A stretch of 64,000 nucleotides of DNA from Tritrichomonas musculus. Lineage: Eukaryota > Parabasalia > Tritrichomonadida > Tritrichomonadidae. The position numbers and the translations under genes are program-made. The notes beneath the pieces were generated by a model. It was not told the origin of the DNA and did not search any database. It worked only from the letters and a program-made list of their open reading frames with translations. This document shows, one piece after another, positions 62,527 through 64,000 of the stretch (positions are counted from its first letter, which is position 1; each line of letters begins with the position of its first letter). The stretch spans positions 10,664,001 to 10,728,000 of the forward strand of contig JAPFFF010000001.1 of the NCBI GenBank assembly GCA_039105265.1, given 5' to 3'.

Positions 62527-64000
62527 TATTATTTTCAGAATGCAATGAACTTATTTCAATTTATCAATATATTCATAATATATGATTGTATATAAATTCG
62601 TTTTCCATATCATATTCTTTTGTAATCATTTTTTTCTTGTGAAAACCTAGATATAAAATATTTTTAATTTTTAATTTTTTCAATTCATCAAACATAATAA
62701 ATTGACAAAACCAATTAGAAATCAATAAACACATAATATATATTTTAATGAGAAATGACGTTCATTTGAAATTGTTTGTCTAATAGAGTTTTTTGCATTT
62801 TATTTAAGAAGAATGTGATATTCATAATTCAACAAATATATTTGATTCAAAACATTATCTTAGATATTTACAACGCATATATGATATATATTATTTTCCC
62901 CAAAATTGGTAAGAATCTATTAAGGATATGTTAGGATGACCCCAAAAGTGAAGTGAAAATTATGTACAAATTATTTGTAATTTTTTTTCTGTTTGTAGTA
63001 GGCTTTAGGAATTGATAATAATAAGAAACAATTAAAATCATATTACATTAATAATTATTACTTATAATACAAAAGATAATTATTATTTCAGAAAATATGC
63101 TTAAATTATTTTTTTTTTACAATATTTTTTTAGTTTATTATTTGTTTCACATCTAACTGAGAAAATGCATTTTCATTTGGATATAAAATTAGAAATTATA
63201 TGAAAAACATTTATTACTAATTATTATTAGAAAAGCTCTAATATTTTGAGAAAATTTATTTATTTTTTTATCCGACCAAATATAAATTGACCATTAATTT
63301 TTTTTTTGTCCATTAATTTTTTTTTTCCCATATACTCTAAAAACATTTTTATTCATTTATATAAATGACATTTTGTCAAAAAGGATGTGAAAATAAAAAT
63401 TTAAAATGTATAATATGCTATTATGTTAAAATTTCTTTGGTAATATTTTTATTCATTTGAAATGATTGCTTTTTTTTTTATCCGTTGATTTTTAATATTT
63501 TCAAAGATTTTTCTTCATTAATGAAATTATATAAAAAGAAATAGTTATATTTTTTATTTATGCACTTCAATACTAAAAATAAATTATATTTTTTGCAATA
63601 AGAGTATTTTATTTTCCACTTTTTGATAACTCATTTTTAACATATTCAAAAAGTTATTCGTGTCACTACCTTTAAAAAGAATAAAAAAATATTAGTATAC
63701 AAAAATATAAAATAATACAATATAAATCTAATTATGAATAATTAGCCCTGATAAATTTTGTTAAAAATACCTATAAAAAATTGAAATATTTTTTTTTAAA
63801 TAATGCTAATTCAAAAATTTAAATGATATACAAAAAATTGAAAGGTTATTTTTTTGAGCTGAACATTTAAATCATGAATATCTCAATTCAAAGTAAAAAT
63901 TACCATGATATCATTTAAAAATAATATTTACAAAATAATAAAATATTAAAAATATAATTTGTATATATTTAATAAATAAAAAACATCGGAATAAAATGAT
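62527..64000. other. Gene-free AT-rich end of the window
   Basis: No gene, RNA or further element boundary that I can support, apart from the weak inverted word at 63662-63673. Confidence 0.4.

Larger units (their letters stand above)
57799..63673. mobile_element. Possible 5.9-kb outer element (weak)
   Basis: AAAGGTAGTGAC at 57799-57810 and its exact reverse complement at 63662-63673 face each other. The next bases (GCC versus ACG on the other strand) diverge quickly, and no target duplication is clear. Everything from 58388 to 62524 would be nested inside. It could be chance or an old transposon opened up by later insertions. Confidence 0.3.

Overview
This looks like nuclear DNA of a trichomonad parabasalid, most likely a Tritrichomonas-like species. 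The DNA is extremely AT-rich. The host genes have no introns and start a few bases after TCA-type initiator motifs. One of them joins BspA-type leucine-rich repeats to a protein kinase, an architecture common in trichomonads. The window is also crowded with cut-and-paste DNA transposons, and it holds a protist-type Polinton (Maverick) that resembles those known from Trichomonas. The species call is inference from architecture and composition only.

Layout. 1-6.1 kb is gene-free and made of nested transposons: a dispersed repeat carries an 8/9-bp-TSD element and a TA-TSD element, and the TA element itself holds a 9-bp-TSD element. A TTAA-flanked MITE follows, and its unoccupied homologous site survives 4.8 kb downstream. 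6.1-19.2 kb is the host gene block: LRR-kinase, cyclin-like protein, CHMP7/SNF7 ESCRT-III protein, Rab-type GTPase, two large coiled-coil proteins and a small type I membrane protein. 19.2-24.2 kb is again gene-free, with a 1.5-kb TA-flanked element, a 435-bp MITE and palindromes. From 24.26 to 47.77 kb a 23-bp minisatellite (about 33 + 57 units) is split by a 21.4-kb Polinton with 458-bp terminal inverted repeats and a perfect 6-bp target duplication (AATGTT).

The Polinton carries a protein-primed family B DNA polymerase, a retroviral-type integrase, an A32-like packaging ATPase, a probable double jelly-roll capsid protein, a phage-tail-fibre-like protein, an HNH endonuclease and about ten small or unknown proteins. 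I read this as a virus-like element that can copy, integrate and probably package its DNA. I recognised no cysteine protease. Its two ends show no differences that I could find, so the insertion is young. It looks nearly whole, with about three breaks.

47.8-64 kb is a second transposon graveyard. It holds two copies of a GC-centred palindromic MITE (8-bp TSDs), a pogo-type remnant, an intact pogo-like transposase with a Myb/SANT domain, a full-length Tc1-type transposon (DD34E) with one of the palindromic MITEs inside it, a 26-bp minisatellite, and a stack of TA-, TTAA- and 8-bp-TSD elements nested in one another. A decamer, TCAAAAAGTT, recurs at least 18 times, almost always outside genes. 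No rRNA, tRNA or CRISPR locus was found.
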